A stretch of 64,000 nucleotides of DNA, from positions 248,001-312,000 of the forward strand of contig NZ_JASCXJ010000004.1 in assembly GCF_030271535.1 (NCBI RefSeq). Direction: 5' to 3'. Source of the DNA: Nocardiopsis sp. ATB16-24. Lineage in GTDB: Bacteria > Actinomycetota > Actinomycetes > Streptosporangiales > Streptosporangiaceae. Shown piece by piece: positions 52,701 through 61,861 of the stretch (within the stretch, counting starts at the first letter, position 1; every line of letters begins with the position of its first letter). The position numbers and the translations under genes were made by a program. The notes under the pieces were generated by a model, which was not told where the DNA came from, did not search any database, and saw nothing but the letters and a program-made list of their open reading frames with translations.

Positions 52701-53497
52701 CCTGGCTGCTGGACAAGTGCGAGGACCGGCGTCTGTGGTTCACCACCGACGACCACGGCGAGGATCGCGCACGTCCCCTCTCGGTTCGGGTGCTGGCCAA
52801 CCGGGTGCGTGACCTGTTCCCCGAGGCCGCCGAGGTCGCCGCGCTCTACGACTCCTCCAAGGACTTCGGCGAGGTCGTCGAGGAGATCGTCAAGACCGAA
52901 CACGTGCCCTACCTCGCGGCCCTGCGCTACAAGGAATCCGGTATGCGCAAGCGCGCCGACTGGGAACACGTGTGGGAACTCCAGCGGGAAGAGGACCGGC
53001 TCAACGCCGACCTGGAGGAGGGCGAGGAGGAGCGCCGCCTGGACATCCCCGTACCGCCCAAGTACACCTCCGCCGATTTCCGCAGGAACGAGTACTGGTC
53101 CAACCGGGGCAAGCTCGACGTTCCCAAGGAGCGCTTCATCTCCTACCCCGGTGCCGAGACCGACACCGACCCCACGCTCCTGCTCGGTTGGGCGGGCTGG
53201 GACCACGCACAGCAGGCCGACGCCTTGGGCACCCTGGCCCACGAGCGCATGGACGAACTCGGCTGGGGCAAGGACGCCGAGACCCGCGACAAGATGGTCC
53301 CCTTCCTGGCGGGGATGCTCGAACTCCTGCCGTGGGTGCGGCAGTGGCACACCCAGGCCGACGAGTACGGGGACACCCCGGCCGACCACCTCCGGGAGGA
53401 CTTGGCCGAGTTGCGCGACACCACCGGTATCACCGAGTCGGAGATGACCGATTGGCGTCCCCCCGCGCCCACCCGTGGTCGTAGGAAGAAGGCCTGA
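49784..53497 (+). CDS. pglX: BREX type 2 adenine-specific DNA methyltransferase PglX
   Basis: 1237 residues from GTG 49784 (GGAG 5 nt upstream); the resulting start VDQEMLLKDLQKQV fits the family. SAM motif DPTCGSGHF near residue 264 and catalytic NPPY near 398 identify an N6-adenine methyltransferase. Family knowledge: PglX methylates the host's BREX site and defence needs it. The gene is a mosaic: both ends are GC-rich, while about 50.74-52.15 kb, spanning the late catalytic and target-recognition part, is far AT-richer (lowest at 51.5-51.9 kb). The downstream C-terminal part is helical and charged. First gene of the operon with pglY, pglZ, brxD and brxHI. Confidence 0.93.
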   Translation: MVDQEMLLKDLQKQVKLLEDDLRERGQDPTAIKGLTKEGDSESFDAYLKREYQKARDAERVGIAEGEWREGQITQAAVAWVLSTVFVRFCEDNGLLEQPFIAGPKDERDRYGIAQELKEAWVLQGRRENPGAPELTDREWLEHAFEQMSVSSVMAGLFDKQHNPMWTITPSHQAAKQLIDFWRQVGEDGHLVHDFTDPDWNTRFLGDLYQDLSEATRKKYALLQTPEFVEEFILDYTLEPAIEEFGLDGNRIYQEDSKGFRLIDPTCGSGHFLLGAFRRLLNKWREAEPGASDWDLINRSLRSVHGVDKNPYAVAIARFRLLIAAMKEGGITTLSENSPEWPIVVATGDSLLHGRGAPGEQRTLFGGGTHYYSTEDVRDYVSEHDLLGMNSYHTVVGNPPYITVKDKQENQNYRQAYSQVCSGKYALSVPFAQRFFDLAKLGAGSGQRSGYVGQITANSFMKREFGKKLIEDYFHAKIDLTHVIDASGAYIPGHGTPTVILFGRNQMWRQGSKVRAILGIRGEPSQPKIPSEGLVWSSIVKLASSPGVENEWVSSADLDKGSLSGHPWSLSGGVALKLLRDIESSAYELAGRIDSIGFSAITGEDDVFVMNSDVASRKGVGKVTRRFVVGDELRDWFTSRSSLSVFPFGLTGLDAAIIKNYFWCWRSNLRSNVYFGKSKSERGMEWYEYAFSMPERLTSPFLVPFSFVATHNHFVLDRGGKVFKQSAPVIKLPEGATEDQHLELLGVLNSSTACFWLKQVSHNKGNSTDSRGARTTGVSYFDTYEFTGTKLKEFPLPSRLPLARSKEIDFLAQKLATFEPEALAESTAPTAEALREAHAEYTATRRRMIALQEELDWDVYHRYALISDAQLAELTLPDTADAPSIDLGERAFEIVLARKMAAGEASTEWFNRHGSTPITEIPSHWPDAYKKVVAKRIELIESDKNINLLERPEYKRRWQSEPWEKKQQAALKSWLLDKCEDRRLWFTTDDHGEDRARPLSVRVLANRVRDLFPEAAEVAALYDSSKDFGEVVEEIVKTEHVPYLAALRYKESGMRKRADWEHVWELQREEDRLNADLEEGEEERRLDIPVPPKYTSADFRRNEYWSNRGKLDVPKERFISYPGAETDTDPTLLLGWAGWDHAQQADALGTLAHERMDELGWGKDAETRDKMVPFLAGMLELLPWVRQWHTQADEYGDTPADHLREDLAELRDTTGITESEMTDWRPPAPTRGRRKKA

Positions 53498-53721
53498 GGC
53501 TCACAGCCCTCGCACACCCGGGCCGGAGACGGCGTCCATCGCACTCCGGTCCGGGCGTACCTGGTGCCGCTGTCGCCTTTGAGGCTTAGGCTGGAAGCCC
53601 CGCTACACCGACGAAAACCGTGTGCCCCCGCCGGATGCCCGCTCCAGCGCCCCGCCGTGTCCGGACCGGTCGTGCACACGGTCGCCGTACCCGAGCAGAC
53701 CGCAGAAAGGCGCATCCGGAG

Positions 53722-56700
53722 ATGACCACCCCTTCCTCTGGTTCGAGCGGCACCGGCCGAGTGATCAGCGACCTGATCGACATCCCCCTAGCCGTCCACG
53801 ACGGCGACCTGGTCGTCAAGCTCACTGAGAGCACCTCCACCCGCCAGGCCCAGGCCCTGGACGAGTACGTGGTCACCCCTCAACTGGCCGAGAACTTCGA
53901 CCAGGCCCTGGAGACCATCCGCTCCTCGTTGGTGGACAACAAGTCCCAGGCCGCCTATCTGCACGGATCCTTCGGTGCGGGTAAGAGCCACTTCCTGGCA
54001 GTTCTCTCCGCGATCTTGAACCACCATCCCGACGCCCGCGCCAAGCCCGGTCTGGCCGACTTGCTCGCCAAGCACGACAGCTGGCTCTCGGGAAAGAAGT
54101 TCATCGAGGTCAAAGCCCACCTCGTGGAGGAGGAGGTGTCCATCGAGGCCAACATCCTCGGTGGTTACGTGCGCCAAGTGCAGCGGGAATACCCGGATGC
54201 CCCCGTCCCGGCGGTTTACCGTGCCGACGGCCTTCTGGCCGACGCCCAGGAGCAGCGCTCCCGTATGGGGGACGAGGCGTTCATCGCCCTGTTGCCGGAC
54301 CGGACGGACTCCGGCGATGGTCAAACCAGTGGTGAGCTCGACAACGGTGTCTGGGGGAAACTCGCCGGCCCCTCCAGCTGGGACAGCCAGACCCTCGACG
54401 AGGCCTTCGCCGTTCACCCCGAGACCGAGAACCTCGCTGAACGGGGCCTGCGCGAGGAACTGGTCAGCGCACTGCTCGGAGGACCCTTCAAGCGCTACAC
54501 CGAAGCGGTGGGGGACTCCAGTGGCGCCTACGTCAGCATCGACGAGGGCCTGTCCGTCATCAGCCGCCACGCCAAGGAACACCTGGGCTGTGACGCCGTC
54601 GTCCTGCTCCTGGACGAGCTGATCCTGCGCTTCACCGCCTTCATCGGCGACGAGGGCCGCATCAGCAGCGAGGTGCAGAAGATCGCCAAGCTGGTGGAGT
54701 CCTCGCACAGCCACCGGCCCGCGCCCATCATCAGCTTCGTGCCCCGCCAGCGCGACCTGCGCGAACTGGTCGGACTCGGCGGCGGCACCGAGGGCATCTC
54801 CCAGACCATCAGCTACTGGGACGGCCGCTTCGGGCACATCAAGCTCGCCGACGCCAACCTCACCGAGATCGCCCGCCACCGCCTCATCAAGCCCCGCAAC
54901 GACGAGGCCGCCGCGGAGATCGACGCGGCCTTCGAGCGGATGCGCGGCAGCCGGGCCGAGGTGCGCGACACCCTCCTGGACAGCGGAGGTGGGGCCGACA
55001 CCAGCACTTGGGAGGACTTCCGCAGCCTCTACCCGTTCAGCCCCGCCGTGCTGCACGTCCTGGTGGAGATGTCCTACGCCCTGCAACGCCAGCGCAGCGC
55101 CATCAAGCTCCTCCTGGAACTACTGGTCAAGTACCGCACCACCCTCCCCGTCGGACAGGTGGTGCCGCTCGGCGCCGTCTTCGACGTGCTCATCGAGGGC
55201 GAGGCCAAACCCTTCAAGGACCACCTCAGCGCCGAGTACGCCAAGATCAGCAACTTCTACCGCAACAAGGTCCGCCCCTGGCTGCTGGACAAGCACGAGG
55301 TCGCCGATGCCGACGTGACCGCGCTCGACGTGCGCTCGCCCTTCCGTCGCGACGACCTGCTGGTCAAGACCCTGCTGCTGAGCGCCCTGACCCCCCACGT
55401 GCCCGCGCTCAAGGACCTCACCGTCGGCCGGGCCATGGCGCTCAACCAGGGCATCGTCAAGGCCCGGCGCCCCGGACAGGACGTCAAGGCGGCCACCACG
55501 TTCTTCCAGGACATGGCGGCCCAGTTCGGTGAGGTGCGGGTCGGTGCGCAGAGCGACAACCCGACCCTGTCCCTCAACCTGCTGAGGGTGGACACCGAGT
55601 CCCTCATGCGCAGCGCCTACTCCGCCGCCAACGACCACGCCCTGCGCCGCTTGTTCAAGCGCCTGCTGTGGGAGCAGTTGGGACTGGAGACCGGGGCCGA
55701 GCGCAGCAGTGTGGTCTGGCGCGGCACCCAGCGCACCGTGGAACTGGCCTTCGGCAACGTGCGCTCCAGCGACGACCTGGGCCGAGAGGAGTTCCGCCCT
55801 GCCGCCGCCAACGCCGTACGGGTGGTCATCGACTACCCCTTCGACGAGGCCGACCACAACCCCGCCGGAGACCGCCGACGGGTCCAGGAACTGCGTGAGG
55901 AGTTCAACGAGGCGGTCGCCACCCTGGTGTGGCTGCCCACCTTCCTGTCACCGGGCAAGCTGGAGGACGCCCGGCGCATCCTGATGATGGAATACCTCCT
56001 GCAGCCCAACGTCATCGAGGAGAAGGCCCCCGACTGGAGCAGCGACGACCGCCGAGAGGCCCGAGCCCAGCTCGACAACCAGCGCAACCAGTTGAGCACC
56101 CAGATCTCCGGCCTGCTGCGCGGCGCCTACGGCCTGGTGGAGGTGGACCGGGACAGCACCGACTACGGGGCTCCCGCCGACCCCCACATCGAACCGCTGC
56201 CCCAAGGGCTGAGCATCCCACTGGAGGCCGGCAGCCAGTTCCCCGCCGCCCTGGAGCGGATCACCACCAGACTCCTGGACCACCTCTACCCCGAACACCC
56301 CGACCTGACCAGCTCCACCAGGAAGACGCCGGTGCGGCGCCCGGACCTGAGCACCGTGCTCAAGGCGGTGGAGGAGGCCAAGGCCGACAAGCTCAACCGG
56401 TACGAGGACGCGCCCAAGAGCGACCTGCCGGTCCTCAAGCGTGTGGCCGAACCCCTGCGGATCGCCACCGTGGGAGAAGTCTTCGTACTGCGTGAGGACT
56501 GGCGGCTGGACATCGACCGCTTCGTCAAGGCGAACATGCCCACCAGCACAGACGTACGGGTCGGTGACCTGAAGAAGTGGATCCGTGGCCGAGAGGACGG
56601 CCGGGGACTGCCCGAGGACATCGTCGACCTGCTCGTCATGGTCTACGCCGTCCAGAGTGACCGGGCCTGGATCCGGGCGGGCAAACGCTACACCGGTGCG

Positions 56701-57558
56701 GAGATAGGCAGGCTCTCCGACGAGATCGTGCTGCGCCGCCAGGAGCTGCCCTCCGAGGAGGACTTCGCACGGGCCAACGAACGCGCCCAGAGCATCTTCG
56801 GCCTCCCCGCCCAGCCGCTGCTCAACAGCCGCTCCGTGCAAAGGCTGGCCGAACAGCTCAAGGAACAGGCCCACCGGTTCCAGGCGAGCAGCGAACACCT
56901 GGTGCGTGAACTCACGAAGCACGCGCGGCTGCTCGGGTTGGACGAGGAGGCCCCGCGCCTGCGCACCGCCCGCGCCGCCGACGAACTCCTCGGCCGTCTC
57001 AGCGGACTGACCGACGACACCGCCCTGGTCAACGCGCTCGGGCAGGCCGACCTGCCCGAGGAGGGCGGGGTCTACCGCACCGGTATCGCCGGGGCGGGCA
57101 ACCTCGCCCAGGCCTTGGCCGCCGCGCGGTGGGACCTGCTGGAGTCACTGGAGACCGTCATCCAGTCGGGTGGTAAGCACTCCGGTGCGGCCGAACGGAT
57201 TCTGACCAGGCTGCGGGAGGCCGCCCGACACAACGAGCACGCCTTGCGTCTGGCCACGGAGCTCAGCAAGGCCAACAGCGATGCCAGCGCGCTCAACAAC
57301 CAGATCGTCCGCGAACTCGCGGCGGGGAACGAGAACGACCAGGACAAGACCCGGAAGGACGATGACAACACGCCGTCGAACATCGGAGTGAAGGTCAAGG
57401 ACGACCTGGAGCGGTCGGACTCGGAGGGCACCTCCGATCAGCCCTGGGTGACGCTCACCCCCGGCGTCGACCTGGACACCGTGGTCGCCGACCTGAGGAT
57501 CGGTCTGGGCATCTCCGAGGACGCCAAGATCCAGATCACCATCCGGGAGGCCGAGTGA
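53722..57558 (+). CDS. pglY: BREX type 2 ATPase PglY
   Basis: 1278 residues from ATG 53722; AAAGG lies about 9 nt upstream and GTG frames before it lack family character. Walker [11 protein letters not shown] near 81 and a Walker B LLLDELIL near 295 mark a large AAA-like P-loop protein as in S. coelicolor PglY. The rest is long, helical and charged, ending in a polar acidic tail. The 225-bp gap after pglX holds no gene and could carry its own promoter. The stop overlaps pglZ by 4 bp (GTGA). Confidence 0.92.
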   Translation: MTTPSSGSSGTGRVISDLIDIPLAVHDGDLVVKLTESTSTRQAQALDEYVVTPQLAENFDQALETIRSSLVDNKSQAAYLHGSFGAGKSHFLAVLSAILNHHPDARAKPGLADLLAKHDSWLSGKKFIEVKAHLVEEEVSIEANILGGYVRQVQREYPDAPVPAVYRADGLLADAQEQRSRMGDEAFIALLPDRTDSGDGQTSGELDNGVWGKLAGPSSWDSQTLDEAFAVHPETENLAERGLREELVSALLGGPFKRYTEAVGDSSGAYVSIDEGLSVISRHAKEHLGCDAVVLLLDELILRFTAFIGDEGRISSEVQKIAKLVESSHSHRPAPIISFVPRQRDLRELVGLGGGTEGISQTISYWDGRFGHIKLADANLTEIARHRLIKPRNDEAAAEIDAAFERMRGSRAEVRDTLLDSGGGADTSTWEDFRSLYPFSPAVLHVLVEMSYALQRQRSAIKLLLELLVKYRTTLPVGQVVPLGAVFDVLIEGEAKPFKDHLSAEYAKISNFYRNKVRPWLLDKHEVADADVTALDVRSPFRRDDLLVKTLLLSALTPHVPALKDLTVGRAMALNQGIVKARRPGQDVKAATTFFQDMAAQFGEVRVGAQSDNPTLSLNLLRVDTESLMRSAYSAANDHALRRLFKRLLWEQLGLETGAERSSVVWRGTQRTVELAFGNVRSSDDLGREEFRPAAANAVRVVIDYPFDEADHNPAGDRRRVQELREEFNEAVATLVWLPTFLSPGKLEDARRILMMEYLLQPNVIEEKAPDWSSDDRREARAQLDNQRNQLSTQISGLLRGAYGLVEVDRDSTDYGAPADPHIEPLPQGLSIPLEAGSQFPAALERITTRLLDHLYPEHPDLTSSTRKTPVRRPDLSTVLKAVEEAKADKLNRYEDAPKSDLPVLKRVAEPLRIATVGEVFVLREDWRLDIDRFVKANMPTSTDVRVGDLKKWIRGREDGRGLPEDIVDLLVMVYAVQSDRAWIRAGKRYTGAEIGRLSDEIVLRRQELPSEEDFARANERAQSIFGLPAQPLLNSRSVQRLAEQLKEQAHRFQASSEHLVRELTKHARLLGLDEEAPRLRTARAADELLGRLSGLTDDTALVNALGQADLPEEGGVYRTGIAGAGNLAQALAAARWDLLESLETVIQSGGKHSGAAERILTRLREAARHNEHALRLATELSKANSDASALNNQIVRELAAGNENDQDKTRKDDDNTPSNIGVKVKDDLERSDSEGTSDQPWVTLTPGVDLDTVVADLRIGLGISEDAKIQITIREAE

Positions 57559-60533
57559 ACAACACCGCCGACCACGACGCCGTCACCCCTCCCGCTCGAC
57601 CCGCTCTGGGCAGGGTGAACGCCGAGGCCGTGGCGGGCGCCCTGGAACGCGCCTTGGACGCCGAGGCCCGCCGGGTGGAGAAGGGACATCCGCGCTCCGC
57701 CGCCACCGCCCTGGCCCTGTCCGCGGATCCGCACTGGGAGGGGCCCGAACGCCTGACCGTCCACATCCACACAGGCGAGGGCCGGACCGAACAGCGGTCG
57801 GTGCGCGTGGTGGGCGCCGACAGCGTGATCTCCCTGGTGCACGCACTCAGCGGCGGCGACGAGGACGTCGACCACGTGGTCGTGCTCACCCCGCTGGACG
57901 CGGCCGACCTCGGTGAGACCCTGCTGGGACGCTTCCTCGGCGAGGAGGTCGTCCGGCTCAACAACTGGGAACTGCTGCGCACCGAACTCAAGGTCACCCG
58001 CATCGACCCCCGACTGTACACGGGCCGGTTGAGCTGGCTGGCCGACACCCTGCGCGGCATCCGGGCCACCCACCAGATCAAGCTGGGCACCGGCGTCCTC
58101 AAACTCGAACAGGCGCTGTCCATCGCCGTGTCCGTGCGCTTCGGCCGCCGACCTGGCGAACAGGTCGACAGCGCCGCCCTGCTGGAGTGGACCCGTGACC
58201 CGGCCTCCGTGGCCGCCTTCACCCATCTGCACGAGGACGAGCGCGACGACCTGCGGCGGGAGGTGGAACGAACCCTGGGCGCCGTACCCCGGGTGCTGTT
58301 CAAACTCCTGGACCGCGGCCACGCCCTGGACGCGGTGCCCATCGGCCTGGCCCTGGCCGAACTGCACGAGGCCGCGACGCAGGAACGGTCCGACTCGGGG
58401 CAGGAGGCCGCCCGCGCAGCCCAGTACGCCCTCATCCGTGCCCAGGAACGCTACTTCGGGGCCAACCCGCCCAGGGCCGAGGAGCTACGGGACTTCGGCA
58501 ACGCCTGCACCGCCTCCCTGATGAGGCTGATCGACGGCTCCGAGGACGACCAGGCCGACGAGACCATCCGCCGCACCGAGGAACTCCTCTTCCAGCTCGA
58601 CGCCTCCCCCGTCGCACAGAGCAGCAACCTGCTCGACGCCGGCCTGCACACCCGCCTGGCCGACCTGGGCCGACAGATCACCCTCGCCTTGGGCGAGGAC
58701 GGTTCGGCGGGGCCGCCCCAGCCGCAGGACCTGCGGGAGGTGGAGGGGTCGCTGCTGCGGCTGCGTGATCACCGCCGACACACCACCCGGCGCAAACAGG
58801 ACCAGGCGCAGGCCGCCACCAACGCGGTGCGGCTGCTGCGCCGCCTGGCGCTGAGCTCCGCGGACCGGCCGTTGGGCGCGGACACCCCCACCACCGCCCA
58901 CGGGTGGATCCAGGCCCACGTCCAGCAGACCGGGTGGGTCGACCGCGCGGCCTCCGCTATCTGGCACCACCGTGGTGACGTCCCCGCCTTCGACCAGGCG
59001 CTGGGCGTCCTCTACGAACGGGTGCGCGCCTGGCGTGCGGCGGTCGACGCCGAGTTCGCCACCGCCGTCAACCGGTGGAACAGCGGACACGCGCCCACCG
59101 ACACCCAACTGCGCGTGGAGAACCTCCTCGGCAAGGTCGCCCGACCCCTGGCGCAGGACCAGGCGCCGCTCATCGTGGTCCTGGACGGGATGAGCGTGGA
59201 GGTGGCCGTCCAACTCGCCGAGGACATCCAGGCGGGAGGGAGGCTGGTCGAGGTCGGACGGCCCGGGAAGGCCGGCTCGTCCGGTGTGCGCGAGGGCGCC
59301 CTGGCCACCGTGCCCTCCACCACCACCTGCTCTAGGGCCTCCCTGCTCACCGGTTCCCTCACCGTCGGCAAACAGGACGCCGAACGCGCCGGATTCGCGG
59401 CCCTGTGGGCCACCGTCTCCTTCGGCCACCGTAAGGCGGTCCTCTACCACCAGCGCGACCTGGAGACGGGAGCCGGATTCCACCTGCCCCCCGCCGTCCA
59501 GGAGAACATCGACGACACCGAAACGGTCGTCGGCGTCGTGCTCAACACCATCGACGACGCGCTCGGTCGCGGCAGGGAGGGCGACGAGTCCACCTGGACG
59601 GTCAAGCAGGTCGGTAAGCTCGGCTCCCTGCTCGACGCCGCAGCTCGGGCCGGCCGTCCCGTCCTGCTCACCTCCGATCACGGGCACGTGTGGGACCGGG
59701 GCGAGGCCGTCAAGACCTGGTCGGGGGAGTCGGCCCGCTACCGCACCGGCGAACCAGGCGAGGGAGAGATCCTGGCGACCGGGGACCGGGTCCTGCTCGG
59801 CGACGGCACCCTCGTCGTCCCCTACCGGGAGGACATCCGCTACACCGACCGCAAGGACGGCTACCACGGCGGCTTCTCCGCCGCGGAGATGGTCGTCCCG
59901 GTGCTGGTGTTCGTGCCCGCCCTGGACACCACGCGTCGGGGACGGGGAGGGAGCACCCGTGACTCCACCCCACGCGGGTGGCAGCGTCTTTCCCCCGCGG
60001 AGGTCGAGCCCGTCTGGTGGTCGCAGCAGCTGGAGAACACCCCGGCATCGGATCCCGACCGTGCCGACAGGTTCGTGTGGACCGAGCCCGTGATGGTGAT
60101 CCGGGACCCTCTGAACGAGAAGGGCACCGGCAGGAAGCGAGGCAGAGGCGCGAAGGCGTCCCCGCCCGAGCAGACGCCCGCCCTGTTCGGTGACGATGCC
60201 CTGGCTCCCCGCACGCTGGGTGCCAAGGTGACCGCCACCTCGGGCTTCCAGGCCGGCCGGGCCCGTGTGCCCAGGGCACCCGCTCCAGAGGAGTTCGCCG
60301 CACTCATCGACGCGCTCGTCGCCGTGGGCGGCACCCACCCGCGCCTACCCGTCAGCGCCGCCTCCCGCGCCGCGGGCGGCCCCGAGAGCCACCCGCGCGC
60401 CGTGCGGTTCCTCAAGATGGTCGGCAAGGTCCTCAACGTGGAGGCCTATCCGATCCTGACCCTGACCGACGGCGACCGCAGCGTCGAACTCAACACCGCC
60501 CTGCTCCAGCAGCAGTTTCCCGAAGGGAGCTGA
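57555..60533 (+). CDS. pglZ: BREX type 2 protein PglZ
   Basis: 992 residues from GTG 57555, coupled to pglY. The N-terminal half is helical. The alkaline-phosphatase-superfamily core is seen from VVLDGMS near residue 540 to SDHGH near 707, giving the metal-ligand Asp and Asp/His residues. PglZ is the universal BREX component; its phosphatase or nuclease activity is presumed to oppose or control other components. No truncation. Confidence 0.92.
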   Translation: MNNTADHDAVTPPARPALGRVNAEAVAGALERALDAEARRVEKGHPRSAATALALSADPHWEGPERLTVHIHTGEGRTEQRSVRVVGADSVISLVHALSGGDEDVDHVVVLTPLDAADLGETLLGRFLGEEVVRLNNWELLRTELKVTRIDPRLYTGRLSWLADTLRGIRATHQIKLGTGVLKLEQALSIAVSVRFGRRPGEQVDSAALLEWTRDPASVAAFTHLHEDERDDLRREVERTLGAVPRVLFKLLDRGHALDAVPIGLALAELHEAATQERSDSGQEAARAAQYALIRAQERYFGANPPRAEELRDFGNACTASLMRLIDGSEDDQADETIRRTEELLFQLDASPVAQSSNLLDAGLHTRLADLGRQITLALGEDGSAGPPQPQDLREVEGSLLRLRDHRRHTTRRKQDQAQAATNAVRLLRRLALSSADRPLGADTPTTAHGWIQAHVQQTGWVDRAASAIWHHRGDVPAFDQALGVLYERVRAWRAAVDAEFATAVNRWNSGHAPTDTQLRVENLLGKVARPLAQDQAPLIVVLDGMSVEVAVQLAEDIQAGGRLVEVGRPGKAGSSGVREGALATVPSTTTCSRASLLTGSLTVGKQDAERAGFAALWATVSFGHRKAVLYHQRDLETGAGFHLPPAVQENIDDTETVVGVVLNTIDDALGRGREGDESTWTVKQVGKLGSLLDAAARAGRPVLLTSDHGHVWDRGEAVKTWSGESARYRTGEPGEGEILATGDRVLLGDGTLVVPYREDIRYTDRKDGYHGGFSAAEMVVPVLVFVPALDTTRRGRGGSTRDSTPRGWQRLSPAEVEPVWWSQQLENTPASDPDRADRFVWTEPVMVIRDPLNEKGTGRKRGRGAKASPPEQTPALFGDDALAPRTLGAKVTATSGFQAGRARVPRAPAPEEFAALIDALVAVGGTHPRLPVSAASRAAGGPESHPRAVRFLKMVGKVLNVEAYPILTLTDGDRSVELNTALLQQQFPEGS

Positions 60534-60571
60534 CCCTGAAACCCGTCAGTGAGGCCCGCCGTGAGGAGGTC

Positions 60572-61861
60572 GTGGGCGCCCTGCGCAGGGGAACAGTCCC
60601 GCACAGCGGCCTGGACCTGTTCGCCGTCGGGCTCGAACGCTTCGAGAGTGCCCTGGACAAGGAACTCGGCAACGTCGCCACCGGAGGCGCCGAGTTCAAG
60701 GCGGTGCGCGGCGAGTACGGCTCCGGCAAGACCTTCTTCGTCCGTTGGCTGGGCGAGCGCGCCAAACGCGCCAACTTCGCCGTCACCGAGATCCAGATCT
60801 CCGAGACCGAGACCCCGCTGCACCGGCTGGAGACCGTCTACAGGCGTCTGACCGAGCGCCTCGCCACCGCCACACAACCGCCCAGCGCACTGCGCGAGAT
60901 CGTCGACAACTGGTTCTACTCCCTGGAGGAGGACGTCCTGGCCGACGGGAAGGTGGACGACGCGGACGAGGAGGCGCTCAACACCGCTGTCACCGACCTG
61001 ATGGAGCGCCGTCTGAGCGAGGTCGCCAGCGCCAACCCCGGGTTCGCCGCGGCCCTGCGCGGCTACCACCGGGCCCAGGCCGAGGACGAGCCCGCCATCG
61101 CCGAGGCGCTCATCGCCTGGCTGGGCGGGCAGCCCAACGTCGCCGCCGCGGCCAAGCGTTACGCCGGGATCAAGGGCGACCTCGACCACTTCGGAGCCCT
61201 GGCCGCGCTCAGGGGACTCCTCGTCCTGCTGCGTGACTGCGGCCATCCCGGTCTGCTCGTGGTCCTGGACGAACTGGAGACCCTCCAACGGGCACGCACC
61301 GACACCCGGGAGAAGGCGCTCAACGCCCTGCGGCAGCTCCTGGACGAGATCGCCAACCGGCAGTTCCCGGGGCTGTACCTGGTGATCACCGGCACCCCCG
61401 CCTTCTTCGACGGGCCCCAGGGAGTCCAACGCCTGGCGCCTCTGGCCCAGCGCCTGCACACCGACTTCCTGTCCGACCCCGCCCACGACAACCTGTACGC
61501 CGCCCAGATCCGCCTCTCCGGCTTCGACCTGGACAAGCTGCACGAACTGGGTCTGGCCGTGCGGGAGCTGTACGCAGGCGGAGCCGACGACCCCCAGCGG
61601 GTGCGAGAACGGGTCGACGACGGCTACCTGCTCGGTTTCGCCGAGGCCGTGGCGGGGGAGCTGGGCGGCCGGGTCGGAATCGCGCCACGGCTGTTCCTGC
61701 GCAAGCTCGTGGACGTCATGGACCGGGTGGACCAGAACCCCGACTTCGACCCCCGCCGACACTACGGCCTCACCGTGGGAGTCGGCGAGCTCACCGAGGT
61801 GGAACGCGGCGCCCACGTGCAGCGCGCCACCAGCGCCGACGAGGTGGATCTCGACCTGTGA
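60572..61861 (+). CDS. brxD: BREX system ATP-binding protein BrxD
   Basis: 429 residues from GTG 60572. In the same frame, CTG 60536 lies 5 nt after AAGGGAG-type bases and would add twelve residues (KPVSEARREEVV) that look family-like, so the real start may be this CTG; no ATG, GTG or TTG is available there. Walker A GEYGSGKTFF near 46 and Walker B VVLDELE near 230. An AAA-like ATPase of type 2 BREX whose role is not settled, perhaps a DNA-translocating partner of BrxHI. The stop overlaps brxHI (GTGA). Confidence 0.9.
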   Translation: MGALRRGTVPHSGLDLFAVGLERFESALDKELGNVATGGAEFKAVRGEYGSGKTFFVRWLGERAKRANFAVTEIQISETETPLHRLETVYRRLTERLATATQPPSALREIVDNWFYSLEEDVLADGKVDDADEEALNTAVTDLMERRLSEVASANPGFAAALRGYHRAQAEDEPAIAEALIAWLGGQPNVAAAAKRYAGIKGDLDHFGALAALRGLLVLLRDCGHPGLLVVLDELETLQRARTDTREKALNALRQLLDEIANRQFPGLYLVITGTPAFFDGPQGVQRLAPLAQRLHTDFLSDPAHDNLYAAQIRLSGFDLDKLHELGLAVRELYAGGADDPQRVRERVDDGYLLGFAEAVAGELGGRVGIAPRLFLRKLVDVMDRVDQNPDFDPRRHYGLTVGVGELTEVERGAHVQRATSADEVDLDL

